DNA of 64,000 nucleotides. Source: Gnetum montanum. Its lineage: Eukaryota; Streptophyta; Gnetopsida; Gnetales; Gnetaceae. Position numbers and translations under genes: made by a program. Below the pieces are notes generated by a model. The model did not search any database. It was not told where the DNA came from and saw only the letters and a list, made by a program, of their open reading frames with translations. This document shows, piece by piece, positions 1-11,829 of the stretch (position 1 is the first letter of the stretch; every line of letters begins with the position of its first letter). The stretch covers positions 565,456-629,455 of the forward strand of contig MNCI01004126.1 in assembly GCA_015680685.1 (NCBI GenBank), in the 5' to 3' direction.

Positions 1-2772
1 GTTTTCCAATTCCTATTGCATGTACGTTAGCATTTAGGTGATAAAACAAATAAATGCATAGTAAGTAGTAACGCACTGCATGTACCCTCGGACTTCTGTT
101 TGGAAAAATGTACCAAAATGTCGGTCCGCCGGAACGAGGCATAGAATTTTACATGCACACAGCTGTCCCTGAGTGCTATGTTATGTTTTTGTATTTTCTT
201 CGAATTACCTTTTATTTTCTTGCATATGCCTTGCATTATTTTATACAAATAGAATCCCAAATTAATGAACTTGCCGGGCTTCCATGATTCTTCCCAAACT
301 GGGCAGACTTAAAAAGAAAATCATTAATAAATATGAAACATAACATTGTTAATGTTCATAGATTGTTTTAAATGTATAAAATATATGCATGTGTGTGTGT
401 TTTTTTTTTTCTTTTTTTCAATAGGAAGACTAGCATCTATAAAAGTGGTCTAGGTACAAAAAGAAACAATACATTTTATTGGGACAATAATGCCAAATCA
501 TTTCCTTTGTCAGGTTATAAAGGCAAAGTTCTATATTTCAAGGGTTTAAAAGATTATGTTAGGCTAATAAACATGTTTACGAGAAATTTAAAATATTGAG
601 TGCTTTTCAAAGTTCAAAAGCAATATTGTTTTTACTCTAAGAAATATAGGTTAATCTTCTAGCTAGCCCCTCTCACCCTATTCCTTGAAATTAAACTTAT
701 GCTTTGCATAACTACAAACTGTCCACTTTAACTAGGTGGCATATATGCCTCACCCAACAAGAGGAATATGCATATATAGTACTATGGTAGGCAAACCTCT
801 TTAAAATTGTAACTATTGTACTCAAAAGTAGTAAAATAAGCATGTTAAAATATTGCAACCCCTATGGGGATATATGCTTGATTCTAGGAAAATATCTATT
901 TTGAAGTATTTTTAAGGACTTTGAATAAACTAGAAAGTTGGTATCCATAAGTTTACCACTTTAGGCACTTTTTTGTCCTTTGAAAATTTGATAGAATACA
1001 AAAGAATATCTATTTGTATCTATAGGTTTACCACTTTAGGAACTTTTTTATTTATCCAACCAATGGCACATGTTTCATTTTAAGTGGCAAGATCAATAAA
1101 ATTAGTTCAATATAAATTGAATGATTGAAATTTTTTATTTATTATCTTATAGCTTTACACTAAATTAGTGACTTTAAAAACTTAGAAATTTAATTATTGT
1201 TATTTTCAATTTTTAAATGAAAAAAAAAAGCATTCGTTAAAGCAACAAAGTAGAATGAGTTAGACACCAAAGGAGGAGCTGCCCCATCTTTTAAGAAGAA
1301 AAATTATTTTTCGTATTATAAGAAAATCTAATAAAAATGGTGACATAATATGTTGAAGAAAGAGGGCTAGTAAGAATAAGCTTGAATATAAGAGGTATAG
1401 AAAAACTCTTCTATAGAGCTATCAAAAATTACATCATTTTTGAGATTCCATATTTCAAATAAGGATAAACTTCAAACTCCATTTCAAAACATAAGAATCC
1501 TTGATGAGACTAAGAGATTCATTTCAAAGAATGCAAATTCTTCAAAAACCTATTGCTAAACAAATCTTCATCTTATAAAAACCTAAGCTTGGTCAATTTT
1601 AAATTGTATATCAAAAGGTTTCCTCATCATTACAATGTAAACATAGGGGATTGGTATGACCAATATGATTTAGATGAGGACTTAGAAAAAAGCATTGATG
1701 ATAAAACACTTTATGAAATAAGAGAATTTAGAATGCACTTTTAATTTGTAGATTGCAATAAAAATTTTCCTCTATACCATTCATCATAAGATAAATTTCA
1801 CATTTTAGAGAACTTGGAAAGATTTGAGTTCTGAAGTAAAAAAGAAATGTAATTGATTTTACTTGAGAATAATAAATGCTTTAACAAATTGAAGAAAAAT
1901 GACTAATAAGAATAATATGCTTATTTTTCATAGAATTTGAAAAATTGAATTTCTCATGAATATTAAAAAAAAAAGAATTCATTGTACCAAAAGATCACAC
2001 AATGTCCATATTAAAAAAAAAATTGTAGATGAGGTTACATGAAGTATGATGCATTCCAAATAGCCTATACATGAACCTTCAAATTGAAGTGTTGGTGGGA
2101 AAAGAATTAAATTTTCAAAAGATATATCTTTCTAATTTACTACATTAATTATTTTTCTATTATGGATATCTGTCTAGTAATTTCTATGATTTGCTCTCCT
2201 CACAAACTCTAATTATCCACTTCACTACAAATGTTGTTCCTTACAAAGATAAAGAAAGAATGCATAATCCCTTAAGGATTTGGGATATACAAAAATATCC
2301 TAAGAAACTCTTTAATAAGCTTTAGTACGATGGTTATTTTTTATAAGAAATCATGTTTCCACTTAGAACTTTTTGGAAAAGCCTTATTTTTTTTTTTGGA
2401 AAAAATCTAGCTAATTTGTATTCCCAAAAAATTGCTATACATCCGTACAGCTTAGGCTAGAGCAGCTGGCCCCACACCGACCAGGAACACTAGCCTTGAT
2501 GATTTAATCTTATTAAAAATTAATCAATTTATGGAACATGTTGAATGATTTAAATATTTTCCAAATTTAGGTTGGAATATTGATTAAAATTAATCTACAT
2601 CATTGATTTATAATTTTATCATATGATGATATGAAATTATATAAAAAATAATATCTAATAAAATAATGAATAGTTAAGCATCAATGAAGCCAATTATACA
2701 GCAAAGTCCATTTATTATCATTGTTATCCTAGTAATTATATATTTATCTATACTAAATGGTAGCATAGAGTT
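1..2772. other. AT-rich spacer, no gene seen
   Basis: No reading frame here has recognisable protein similarity; stops are dense on both strands. There is a short GT run followed by a T-rich tract at about 391-419. A short direct repeat (core GTTTACCACTTTAGG) occurs near 950 and 1,026. I see no RNA gene and no LTR ends. Confidence 0.6.
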
Positions 2773-3240
2773 TTAACACCAAGACTCAATATATTTATGA
2801 ATAAGGTTGTATCTAATGAATATCCCACTCTTTCTTGGTTACAATATCAAGGCATTATTAACCATGATAAATGTTCTAGATGTGGGGTTTTGAATGTTAT
2901 TTATCATGTTTTAATATCCTAGATGTCAACTTTAAAAGAAATAAGCCTTTCAATGTGTCTTTTAATGATTTGCATAACAATGGACTTTTGCTGGAGCAAA
3001 TTAGTTGAAGAAATTGATGTGGAAACCTATTTTACCTTACATTGCAATAACACCCTAGAACTCAAGAAATGAGTTTATATTTCAATAGAAACATTCCTTG
3101 GCTATTTTTTATGTTGTTTAAAGCTTTATATCTATGGAAAGATTTGGGGATTATGAGGCTGTGTTTTAACTCACAAGAAAGTTGATTCACTTGTGTGGTT
3201 ATAAAAACTAATCTTCTCGTTAATTTTATTATCTTTTTTC
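2773..3240 (+). pseudogene. LINE relic, zinc-knuckle region after RT
   Basis: One open stretch (2,773-2,922) reads like the region after reverse transcriptase in plant non-LTR retrotransposons, where a PxLNIFMWK-type segment and a paired-cysteine knuckle (zf-RVT family) occur. Visible here are LTPRLNIFMNKV, then PTLSWLQYQGI, then NHDKCSRCG and a terminal YHVLIS. The second half of the knuckle is lost at a TAG at 2,920-2,922. Downstream to about 3,240 there are scattered phrases (for example FNRNIPWLFFMLFKALYLWK) that could be the following RNase H-like part, with stops and frame changes. No RT core, endonuclease or poly(A) tail was found, so this is an old internal fragment. The family call rests on motif recall only. 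Confidence 0.55.
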
Positions 3241-5183
3241 CTTAATGTAATCTAAATTATGAAGTTAGAAAACTCCAAGCTACAACTTGGCAAGAATAGA
3301 ACCACATATCCTAGTCCTGGAGTGGGGTTTAAGGCTAGTTACATGTATCCTAGGATCAGTTGTTGTATGGTGTCTTAGTCATATTGCATGATGGTATATG
3401 ATGTGTATGTATGTGTAGTTATCCTAGGACTTTATGCATGTGCATTTCCTAAGGCATTCTTGTTACTCTTCTAACCATCTTCTAATGAGTGTCATGACTT
3501 TTATTATGCTTGCAAGTAGTGTGAGTGTTAACATGTAGTCCACCATAAGTCCATTCTCCTTTCATAGCTAAATGAGATGCTTGGGTGGTGTTGTACAATG
3601 CTTTTTAAGGTGGCATGGTAAGAGTTTCCATAATAAGACTCTTCCTGCTAGGCTTACACCTCATCCTTTTTATGATAAAAACTAAATAAAAATTAGGATC
3701 TTATAGTTTTGTATTAGATTTCTATTAGAAATATTGGAATATTATTAACAATGATAATCAAGATATGCTATGTATCACATATGATTTTATCACTTGTGCT
3801 TATGTGATTTAACTTTAAACCTTTCCTTTTAATTATTGTATTTTATAGTATGCTTAACTATGGTATTTTTTTGGGATATATGTGATCTTATGTTTAAAAT
3901 TTTTTTATATTATTTATTAGTATTTATGTATTGACTGGTTAGGGTCTCTTGGATTTTGGATAGATGTGACCCTCATGGTAATAATTATATTATTCATGGT
4001 AATTTTTGTATTCCAATATTTTGGACTTATATAATTTTGTATCTCTAGTTTTTTGAGCAAATAACCTATGATTAATTATTAGGAATTTTCTAGAAATTAG
4101 TTGTAATTGACTAGGATACATTTAATACAAATCATGAATAAAATTCACCTTACCAAATTTACATTAGATTACTCTTGAATATGATTTTTTTATTCATCTT
4201 ATAGAAAAAGCTTACTTGGGCTTAAATTTATTTAAGAAAATCTCACAATCATGTTTCATAGATATTTTTTCATATCATATTACCTAAATATAATTAATAT
4301 TTCATAATTATTTATGTTTAATACTTAAAATATATTATGCTACTACTTCTTTTTTGTGTTGCTTAATGGATAAGGAAAGAAATATTTTAGAGTAGTAATC
4401 AACAAAGAAAAATTAAATATATCTTTTATCTTTTTTTTTATTAAAGAGAAAGCTTAAAAAGAGAAGATTAAAGAAATCTCACTAGTCTAGTTTATGATTC
4501 CCTAAAGCTTGCACATGTGCAATATAATGATGACTCTTTTAAAATAAGGATACATTTGGAATGTTAAAGAGGTGTTGGATTATTTTTTTTTCAGGTTTCA
4601 AAACTAAAAATTAATTTTGACAAAAGTACTTTCTTTCCTTATAATCTTAGAAGGATTATAAAGAAAAATATTTCAAATTATGAGTAAGGTAAACATCTAA
4701 ACAAATATTTGAGTATCCTTTATTTTGAAGAGAAAAAAAATAAGTTATAGTTGTGTATAGGGGTTTAAGAGAGGATGGTTTAAAGATTGGCTAGTTGGCA
4801 ATGCAAGGTTTTAATTACCATGATTGAATGATTATAATTAATTTATAATTATCTTTAATTTATATTTCTATACTTAATAACCTATTTTTAAAACACTATC
4901 ATTTATTCCATATACAACCATTAAAGTTGGGATAGTTTCTAAAAGAAAGTTTCAATTTTCATATAGAAAATTTTCAAGTTTCTTGAGATATTTGTGATTG
5001 TATATTTTCTAAACCATGAGGATCTATAAAGTAATAACACTCCATTTTTATTATTATAGTTGAGCCTTTTGGAATTAAAGTAGAATCAAAGCAATGTTTG
5101 TGCCTTTCTTCATGTATATTGTTTTAAAGTAATGACCTACATATAATTATTTTCTTTTATTTTAAGAAGAGAATACATTAAAT
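3241..5183. other. AT-rich spacer, no gene seen
   Basis: Only short frames with frequent stops; no protein family, RNA gene or terminal repeat recognised. Confidence 0.55.
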
Positions 5184-5275
5184 AATACAACCCTAGTGGT
5201 AAGACTCTTAATTTTGAAATCCCAAGACATGGGTTTAATTCTAGTTGGTAACACTAAGTTATATAATTTTTACTA
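5184..5275 (+). repeat. tRNA-derived SINE-like copy 1
   Basis: An A-box-like CCTAGTGGTAAGA is followed about 35 bases later by a B-box-like GGGTTTAATTCTA, the spacing of a tRNA-type RNA polymerase III promoter. The sequence continues GGTAACACTAAGTTATA, a phrase shared with the copies near 9,060 and 9,890. The B box differs from the tRNA consensus (GGTTCGAATCC) at the CG, as expected of an aged copy. Confidence 0.55.
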
Positions 5276-5525
5276 AAGGTTCTTGTTGGCTATAGATCAT
5301 GGAAGTACATATAGTAATTCGCTTATGGTTATGGTCAAATTTAATTATGGTTCTGACAATTCCAAATGATACAACCATTGAATATATTGGTAAATTCGCA
5401 ATTACAATTAGTAGTTCTTGTGAGGCTCTTACTCTATGTTGATGATGTTGGTAGCTTCCACCATACATTATCATTGTAAGCGGGGAGTATTGGAACTAGA
5501 AAAAGTGAAATGTAGCCACACCCTA

Positions 5526-5675
5526 CTACCTAGTAGAGTCAAACTTGTGACCTGGAGTCTCTAGGCCAAGACACCCTAGGTTACAAGTTTGATTCTACTA
5601 GGTAGCACTAAGTTATAAACTTCTATAAATATTGGGATGTATCTATGTTTTACTTATTTCAAGTTCTAACACCCC
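5526..5675 (+). repeat. SINE-like copy 2 with 28-bp inverted repeat
   Basis: Bases 5,526-5,553 and 5,578-5,605 form an inverted repeat (26 of 28 pairs) around a 24-base loop. The right arm carries the B-box-like AGTTTGATTCTA and leads into the family tail (GCACTAAGTTATA ... TCTAACACCCCCC). The left arm is the same B-box region reversed, so this may be two copies joined head to head or a snap-back copy. Confidence 0.5.
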
Positions 5676-5679
5676 CCAA

Positions 5680-5815
5680 CATAGTATTATGAAGATAGGC
5701 TTAAGGGGTTGTGGGTGGAAAGGAAGGAGAAGGTGATGAATCAAATGTAACTCGAACTAGTAACATCTTACCTAACAAGATAATGAACCTATGATCTAGA
5801 GAAGACACTTAAAAA
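5680..5815 (-). repeat. SINE-like copy 3 (minus strand)
   Basis: The complement of about 5,735-5,812 aligns by eye with the plus-strand copy at 6,548: both contain TCTTGTTAGGTAA, then a B-box-like AGTTCGAGTTACA or AGTTTGAATTACA. Ends are approximate. Confidence 0.45.
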
Positions 5816-6194
5816 CATGTTGGAACATAGTACAAGAAGAAAGCAGTTTTACTTACGTCACATTCATGATGAATTCTTAGTATAAAAATCTACTTCTATA
5901 TCTACTAGAGTTTCAATGTAAAATAAAGTTGTAATTCCTCGTAGTAGTCTTACTCTCTCTTGATGGAGACAATACAAGGAATTCATCTTTTAAGGTAGTA
6001 ATGTGGAAGGATATTATAAAAATTCCACAGTAGTACCATAATTGTTAGAATATTACAAAATTGTGCAAGGGCATTACCAAAATTATGCACTAAATTATGG
6101 CACCATATAGCTATCATATGCACTTATGGTAGACTTTGCTCTATAGCTAGACAACATTTTCTTAACAATATTTACTCCTAAGACATATAGTCCA
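5816..6194. other. AT-rich spacer
   Basis: No gene or repeat recognised between two SINE-like copies. Confidence 0.5.
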
Positions 6195-6300
6195 ATTAGA
6201 ATTTTATAACTCAATATTGTTCACTAGAATCAAATCTATAACTTGGAGTTTCTAAATCAAGAGTCTTACAACTAGGATAACTTCTGATTGTTATAGCTAG
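6195..6300 (-). repeat. SINE-like copy 4 (minus strand)
   Basis: Reversed, this reads CCTAGTTGTAAGACTCTTGA, then about 20 bases later AGATTTGATTCTAGTG, the same A-box/B-box order as copy 1 at 5,184. Ends are approximate. Confidence 0.5.
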
Positions 6301-6547
6301 CCTTGGCTTACACTATCTTAGAATGTCTATCTTTGCTTTTATCATGACATTTTTTCATTAGATGAATTTATTTTCAAAATTTAAGGAAAATTAATAACAC
6401 CAAAAATAAAAATTAAAATATAAAACATTGAATTGATCATCATCTTAGCTATATTGATATCAACTCTAAATGAAGTATAAAAATGTAGCAAATTTGAGTT
6501 ATTTTATGAGTAGAATTGAGATAACTATGAGCCAAAGTTAATGATAG

Positions 6548-6710
6548 GTAGCTCAAGTGGTTACCTCATTGTCTTGTTAGGTAAAAGGTTGATAGTTTGA
6601 ATTACACTTGAGACATCATTTTATATTTCTCTTTAAATCTTTCATGTTGGCTATATAGCTTGGGGTACATCTATAGTCAAATTATTTTGATTCTAGCATC
6701 TCCCACAACT
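6548..6710 (+). repeat. SINE-like copy 5
   Basis: The A-box-like TAGCTCAAGTGGTTA is closest of all copies to the tRNA consensus TRGCNNAGTGG. A B-box-like AGTTTGAATTACA follows about 40 bases later. The tail (GGGGTACATCTATAGTCAA ... TCTAGCATCTCCCACA) resembles the tail of copies 6 and 7. Confidence 0.55.
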
Positions 6711-7265
6711 ATGAGAGAAATTGAATTTGTTATAAACAATATTAAATTCAATTAACAAAAATATACTCTCAAAGCTGTTTTAACTATGCCACTTGTGCCT
6801 GTGACAGAGAAATATAGATTTTAGATATCCTAATTTCACTGGTATTTTGGTGGTTCAACTAATAAGTAGCTCCAAAATTTTGGGCATGATTATGATGAAC
6901 CTACTTGAGCTCCAAACTTTTTGGACTACAAAGCTTTTCAAGCATGTCACTTGTACCTGCAACATAGAAATGTTATAAGCTTTAATAGTAACTATATATG
7001 TTGCATTGGATTTCGCTGGGTACCATTAAGTTATGTATTAAAAGAAATTTTAGTAAATGAATTCTAAAACTGGTAGAATAGATCCAACTGGTACTATTAG
7101 ACTTAACTGAAAATCCAGTTTCAGTTTCAATAATACCTGCTATTTTCATAAATAGAGTTAGGGTATGAACCTACAACTCTCTGTAGAAGAGAGGAGTGGC
7201 CAGTCCTACCCTCTCTGGAAAACATGGTGATATCCCAACTTTGATGGTGTAACCTAATAAGCTGC
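6711..7265. other. AT-rich spacer with possible weak tRNA-like promoter
   Basis: No coding sequence recognised. On the minus strand around 7,152-7,170 there is a B-box-like AGGTTCATACC, but no convincing A box, so it is not called as a separate SINE. Confidence 0.35.
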
Positions 7266-7387
7266 TTTATAATAAATCTACGATCATTACAGAAGTGCAT
7301 CTTCCTCACAATCAAAGAATCTCGGCTAATGTATGATAAATCTAAGGTTATAGAGAAGTGCATCTTTCTCATAGTGGAATAATCTCA
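7266..7387. repeat. Two-copy direct repeat, about 66-bp period
   Basis: GAAGTGCATCTTCCTCA near 7,292 recurs as GAAGTGCATCTTTCTCA near 7,356. Each is preceded by an AATAAATCTA or GATAAATCTA phrase and followed by AATCTC. It is a local tandem duplication without known function. Confidence 0.5.
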
Positions 7388-7390
7388 TTC

Positions 7391-8114
7391 ATAAGTTATT
7401 TTATGATAGATGAATGAAAAAGTATGGAGAGAGCTGGTTGAGATGTTTCTTGGTTGGCTTGTTAATGCCATGTGGCGTAGTTCTAAGAAATTGGAGGGTG
7501 GAGAGTACATTTAGTTATTATAATGATGGAAATAGTCCAACACAATGCAGCCACTGCTACTCACAACTCAGAATCATTGCTCCTCTTCTTGCACATACTA
7601 TACTATGCGAGACTATCTTCTAGGTCTTTGAGTCCCCATTTCTCCGTCTTCTACTACTGTTTCTTTGATGCCCTTTTTGGATTTTGCAGTCCTATCGTGC
7701 TTCACTCCCTCTGTCCTCTAAAACAGGCCAAGGTCTCTGCCGGATCCTCTCCAATCTTAACTGCGGATGTCTACAGCCTGCAACCTTGTGATGGTCGTTG
7801 CAACGGCCAAAACCCTAGATAGACATGAAAATTTGCCTGTGTACAGTTTTTTCAGCATGATTTTGGAAAATGGTAAACCTTGTAGTCCGATTTGAAACTA
7901 TGTATACGGGCAACTGGATTGTATATTTCCAACCAGCTCCTCAATTCGTGCTTCGCCCCTCTATGTTAAGGACAATTTGATAAAAGGGGTAAGAAAAGAT
8001 TCTCCAGAGTAAAATACAATTCCAAGAATTTAATTAAAGATCTAAGCATCCTTCTCTGTGTACGAAGAAGCAATGAATCGTTCCGGACAACATTTTAAAC
8101 CTTGCCCTCATTGG
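7391..8114. other. Less AT-rich island, possible gene relic
   Basis: From about 7,400 to 8,430 the AT bias drops relative to the flanks. The longest plus-strand frame (7,523-7,822, 99 residues) shows no domain that I recognise. It ends near the telo-box-like AAACCCTAG at 7,810, a motif common in plant 5' regions. It could be a decayed first exon or promoter; I assign no function. Confidence 0.3.
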
Positions 8115-8131
8115 TGACGCTGCGAGTGACG
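8115..8131 (+). promoter_or_regulatory. as-1-like pair of TGACG boxes
   Basis: Two TGACG motifs (8,115-8,119 and 8,127-8,131) are separated by 7 bases. This is the spacing of the as-1 element bound by TGA-class bZIP factors in plant promoters. No gene model with a clear TATA box and start follows within a few hundred bases, so it may be a relic or chance. The following frame at 8,235-8,417 is unrecognised. Confidence 0.35.
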
Positions 8132-8574
8132 TTACGATTTGAATGTCGGTATCACAAAGAAAACATAAGATCGCCGAGGCACGGGTCTTAAAAAAAATAA
8201 ATAAATAAAAGGAAAACGGCGAAAAGGATGTGTAATGATGAAGGACGTTGAAATGTGGTTACGAGCAAAGAGGCCCACTCCGGGTTACCTGGAGCCAACT
8301 ATCCTTGCCATGGGGCGTAGGCCATTATCAGAAGTCGGTGGCTTTTCATGTTTCTGGTGCTCTTGGACCACGTGGCATCTAGGATTGCAGAAATCTTTAT
8401 TTATTATTTTAATTTAAAGACACGATGAGGCGTACATGCTTGGTAGTAGTTTTTTAAAAAAGCATGCAATAATTAGAAAAGCAATTGTCTTATCAAGAGG
8501 CGCTTGGTGGCTCTCCAAAGGTAATGATTATGGGTGTCGTCATTTTCAAAGTAAAATAATGGGAGTGTCGGAAT

Positions 8575-8800
8575 CCAACTAATTTGACTATAAAGGCCGT
8601 AATATACACTAAATTTGACTATAAAGGCAATCATATACGCGCAACGTGATAGAAATTTGACTATAATTATACCTAAGATATAGGAGTAACATGATATTCA
8701 TCTAATATCACTATAAACGCAATATACACTCAACGTGATAGAAATTTGACTATAATTATACCTAAGATATAGGAGTAACATGATATTGATCTAATATCAT
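8575..8800. repeat. Direct repeat of about 78 bp plus short monomers
   Basis: A block beginning CAACGTGATAGAAATTTGAC and ending GGAGTAACATGATATT occurs at about 8,642-8,698 and again at about 8,720-8,785. The shorter phrase AATTTGACTATAAAGGC appears twice just before. No gene is visible from 8,132 to 9,005. Confidence 0.6.
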
Positions 8801-9005
8801 CCTTTAGAGTAATGGAATGTGCTTGTTTATTTAAGTTAGAAGATATGGAGGAGATATGGGTTCAACCTTAGGTGCAACAACTCTAAGAAATTAGGCTCTT
8901 ACTCACCTACCAATCCTCGTAGAGTTATACTAATAGAATGACCATTAAAGCTATTGACAATCCTTTATATAGTCAACATAATAGACTAATTATATAAGAA
9001 TAAAC

Positions 9006-9135
9006 AATGAGGTGTTACCTTAGTGGTAAAATTTGATTTGGAAACTCTAAGTCATGGGTTTGATTCTCATGGGCAATGCTAAGTTATAAAATTCTAATTT
9101 GACTATATATCTTTGGTTAAATCTATATCATAGTT
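9006..9135 (+). repeat. SINE-like copy 6
   Basis: A-box-like TTACCTTAGTGGT, B-box-like GGGTTTGATTCTC about 35 bases later, then GGGCAATGCTAAGTTATAAA and a tail CATAGTTATTTTAGGGTTTA. It matches copy 7 closely from the B box to the end. Confidence 0.6.
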
Positions 9136-9834
9136 ATTTTAGGGTTTATAATCATGGCTCAAAATTTTTTTATTAATAATTATGAGCCATGCTATGCATG
9201 AATTTTCTTTCCATGTGAGAGTAATCAAACTTGCATCAAAGAGATTTATCATTTAAGTTAAGGTTATACAAAGAAGCTATTGACTATTCATGTTGAACAC
9301 CAGTAGTAACAAATGCTAAGCGAGAGAACCTTCAACATAGGTTAAGAAAATAAAAATAAAACTTATATATATGGAAATTCATCTACCATATTATAAACAT
9401 AGATATTTAATTAATATATGATTCTTACATGCCAAATCTTCAAAATCTACAAAATGGACAACATATTTAAGATATTTTAACTACTAATAACTTGGTTGCA
9501 GCTATTGCTTAAGATATGAAGATAATATCTTTTGATAATGTTGATTCTATTCATAGGTAGGGGGCCTCCTCCTCGTCCACACAATGTTAATCTTTTCATG
9601 GAATGTTTGATCTTCTACCCTAGAGGGGAGGCTTTTCAAAATTAGTTGTAAGGATGCAAACATGAAAAAGCATCTCCAAAATTGTTAGGCATTTCTTTTT
9701 TGTTAATATCAAGTTTCTCATTTCTATAGTACTCCTAGAATTTTGTACTCTAAATTTTTATTTGTAATATATATATAGGGTTCAACATCCAATATATGAT
9801 TCTTATAGTGTTTATCGTTCCTAGTTAAATTCTA
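9136..9834. other. AT-rich spacer
   Basis: No gene or repeat end recognised between two SINE-like copies. Confidence 0.5.
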
Positions 9835-9975
9835 TTGTAAGCTCTTGATTTTAAAGCTCTAAGTCATGGGTTCAATTCTAGTGGGCAATGCTAAGTTATA
9901 AAATTCTAATTAGACTATATATCTTTGGGTGTACCTATATTACAATTATTTTAGGGTTTCAACACCCCAAATTCC
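9835..9975 (+). repeat. SINE-like copy 7
   Basis: B-box-like GGGTTCAATTCTA, then GGGCAATGCTAAGTTATAAA and the tail TTATTTTAGGGTTTCAACAC, nearly the same as copy 6. The A box is degraded. It lies just outside the LTR that begins at 10,012. Confidence 0.55.
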
Positions 9976-10011
9976 ATTGTATAATTTCTTGTATGTTCAA
10001 ATATCACTTCT

Positions 10012-10990
10012 TGATGAGCAACGGGTATTCCCTATGCCCAACCATATGAACCACTAGTGCATACATGCGATTTAGTTAAATTCTATGGACTTAATTACCT
10101 AAGTGGTAGATTTTCTTAGATGGTAAAATACATAGTTATGAGTCGTTATCTTCTCAATCCATACTTGTGTTAATTGATGTGTATGGTTAAGTGCGGTTGA
10201 GGCATACGATATGTATTTTTTTGCTTTTTACTATTTTCTTTAGCTTGAAAAAGAATTAAGCAAATAAAGATTTAATGTTTAAATTAACTAAATAATTAAC
10301 TACTTCATTAATTCACTAGCTTAACATCAAGTATTTGTTCCCAATTCTATACAAATCTTGAATGTATATTAATGCTACTAGGGTACTAAGTATATAGTAC
10401 AAGGCATACTAAGTATCCATTGTTGGGATTACCAAGCATTAATATATTATGCTTAAAGTAGTCATACTCATGTTGTTTACAAACTAGGGTATTAATTGCT
10501 TAATAATGGAAAAGTAAATCACATGAAAAGTAAATTGTTGAAAAGAAGAATTATGCTAGTCCAAGTGCTATTATGGATAGAAGAAATCTTGACTTTATTA
10601 CTACTCATGCAAATGTGTCCATGTACAGAAGCACTTGAATAAAATTTCATACAATCACTTGAATGCATGCTATAAGTACTTAGAGGAAAAATATTCTAAC
10701 TTTTGCAAAAAGAAATTGCAAGAGTTTGGTTAGGCTACAATTGAAAGGTGCCATAAATGTGAGGAATGTGCACATTTATATAGGTAATGCCTACGTTAGC
10801 ATCAATGTACCTGCATCAATGCATCCTAGGATGTGTTGATGGGGATATGTTGATGAGCATGCATTGACATAGCTATTTTATTAATGCTTCATCATACCTT
10901 CATAATTGATTGAAAACTCATCCTTGAGTGAATAGAATTCGGATCAAGTTTCTTACACAATTTTGGGAAGTATGGAACTTTATTAACAGA
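10012..10990 (-). repeat. LTR copy 1 (TGATGAG family)
   Basis: It begins TGATGAGCAACGGGTATTCC and shares CCTATGCCCAACCATA with the LTR at 31,744. Near its right end it shares a phrase like TTTTGGGAAGTATGGAA with the copies ending near 19,405, 32,670 and 40,350. As 3' LTR of a minus-strand element it should start on the minus strand near 10,990; that edge is approximate. Confidence 0.6.
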
Positions 10991-11012
10991 TTGACTAACT
11001 AATTAACTATGA

Positions 11013-11819
11013 CTACTCTAAGTGCCAACCTTCATCTTCAAAAGGATTTTCACCTTTGTCCTCATATAGATTGGCAATTGAGGAAGGAGGATAAATATAC
11101 ATTTTTCCGTATTTATCATACGAAGGAATTTGAATAGGACTCCACATCAGCGACAAGTGCAGATCTATGACTACTTGATCTTCTTCTTCATGATTACTTC
11201 CTGAGCCGTCTCCAATCTCAAAGACTACTGGACCAAAGGACATTTCTTCATGCTAAGGTTGGAATTGAGGAATAATAGATTTAGAAGACTGACTATCCAA
11301 CTTAATTTCCTCATCATATTTAGGAAATTCTTCAAAACACAAATCTGACACAAACTTAGATTTTCTTCTAGGCCTTACTAGAATAAGTTCATTCAGAGCA
11401 AACAAATAAGGATTAGAAGCATATTTTTTTGCATTATCCAATAATAATTCAATGTTACTTCCATTCTTTGCTTAGTAGATTTAGCAACCAGTGACCAACA
11501 GAGACCTCCTAGAGTGAAAGATTTACTTTGCTTATAGTCATACAAGGGCAAACAGATTGAGAGGGACCTAGCTTCAGGGTTTAGCAAAGTGAGTAACCTA
11601 AAAGCCACTAGGATTATCAACAAATATATTTGAAACCTTTTCCCAGTCATGATTTCCTGGCCATGCTTGAGTAGAGTTACAAGTTTTCCAATCCCAGGCT
11701 TCGATACCATTTGGGGGATGAGGTTCTTGAACCTCAAGCATTGCGAGGGCATGTCCCAACAAATTGTGGAATTGCATAGGTGTACTGAATATCATGATTG
11801 TGAATGAAAATAAAGACAA
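11013..11819 (-). mobile_element. Fragment of a second retrotransposon with tRNA-Met-type PBS
   Basis: About 830 bases sit between the LTR and the accessory ORF here that the other three copies of this junction lack. On the minus strand a primer-binding-site-like TGGTATCGAAGCCTGGG lies at 11,709-11,693; TGGTATCAGAGC is the usual initiator-Met PBS of many plant LTR elements. Sequence above 11,710 would be the end of that element's LTR, and sequence below it the start of its internal region. Minus-strand frames at 11,013-11,243 and 11,253-11,441 contain acidic stretches (for example NLYEDKGENPFEDEG) but no domain that I recognise. Confidence 0.45.
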
Positions 11820-11829
11820 TGAAGATGTT

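Noticed and set aside
7140-7265. Minus-strand tRNA gene
   Set aside because: A B-box-like motif is present but no cloverleaf stems or A box could be drawn.
7523-7822. 99-residue frame as a secreted or membrane peptide gene
   Set aside because: Hydrophobic stretches exist but no proper signal peptide, splice context or family match; kept only as a possible relic.
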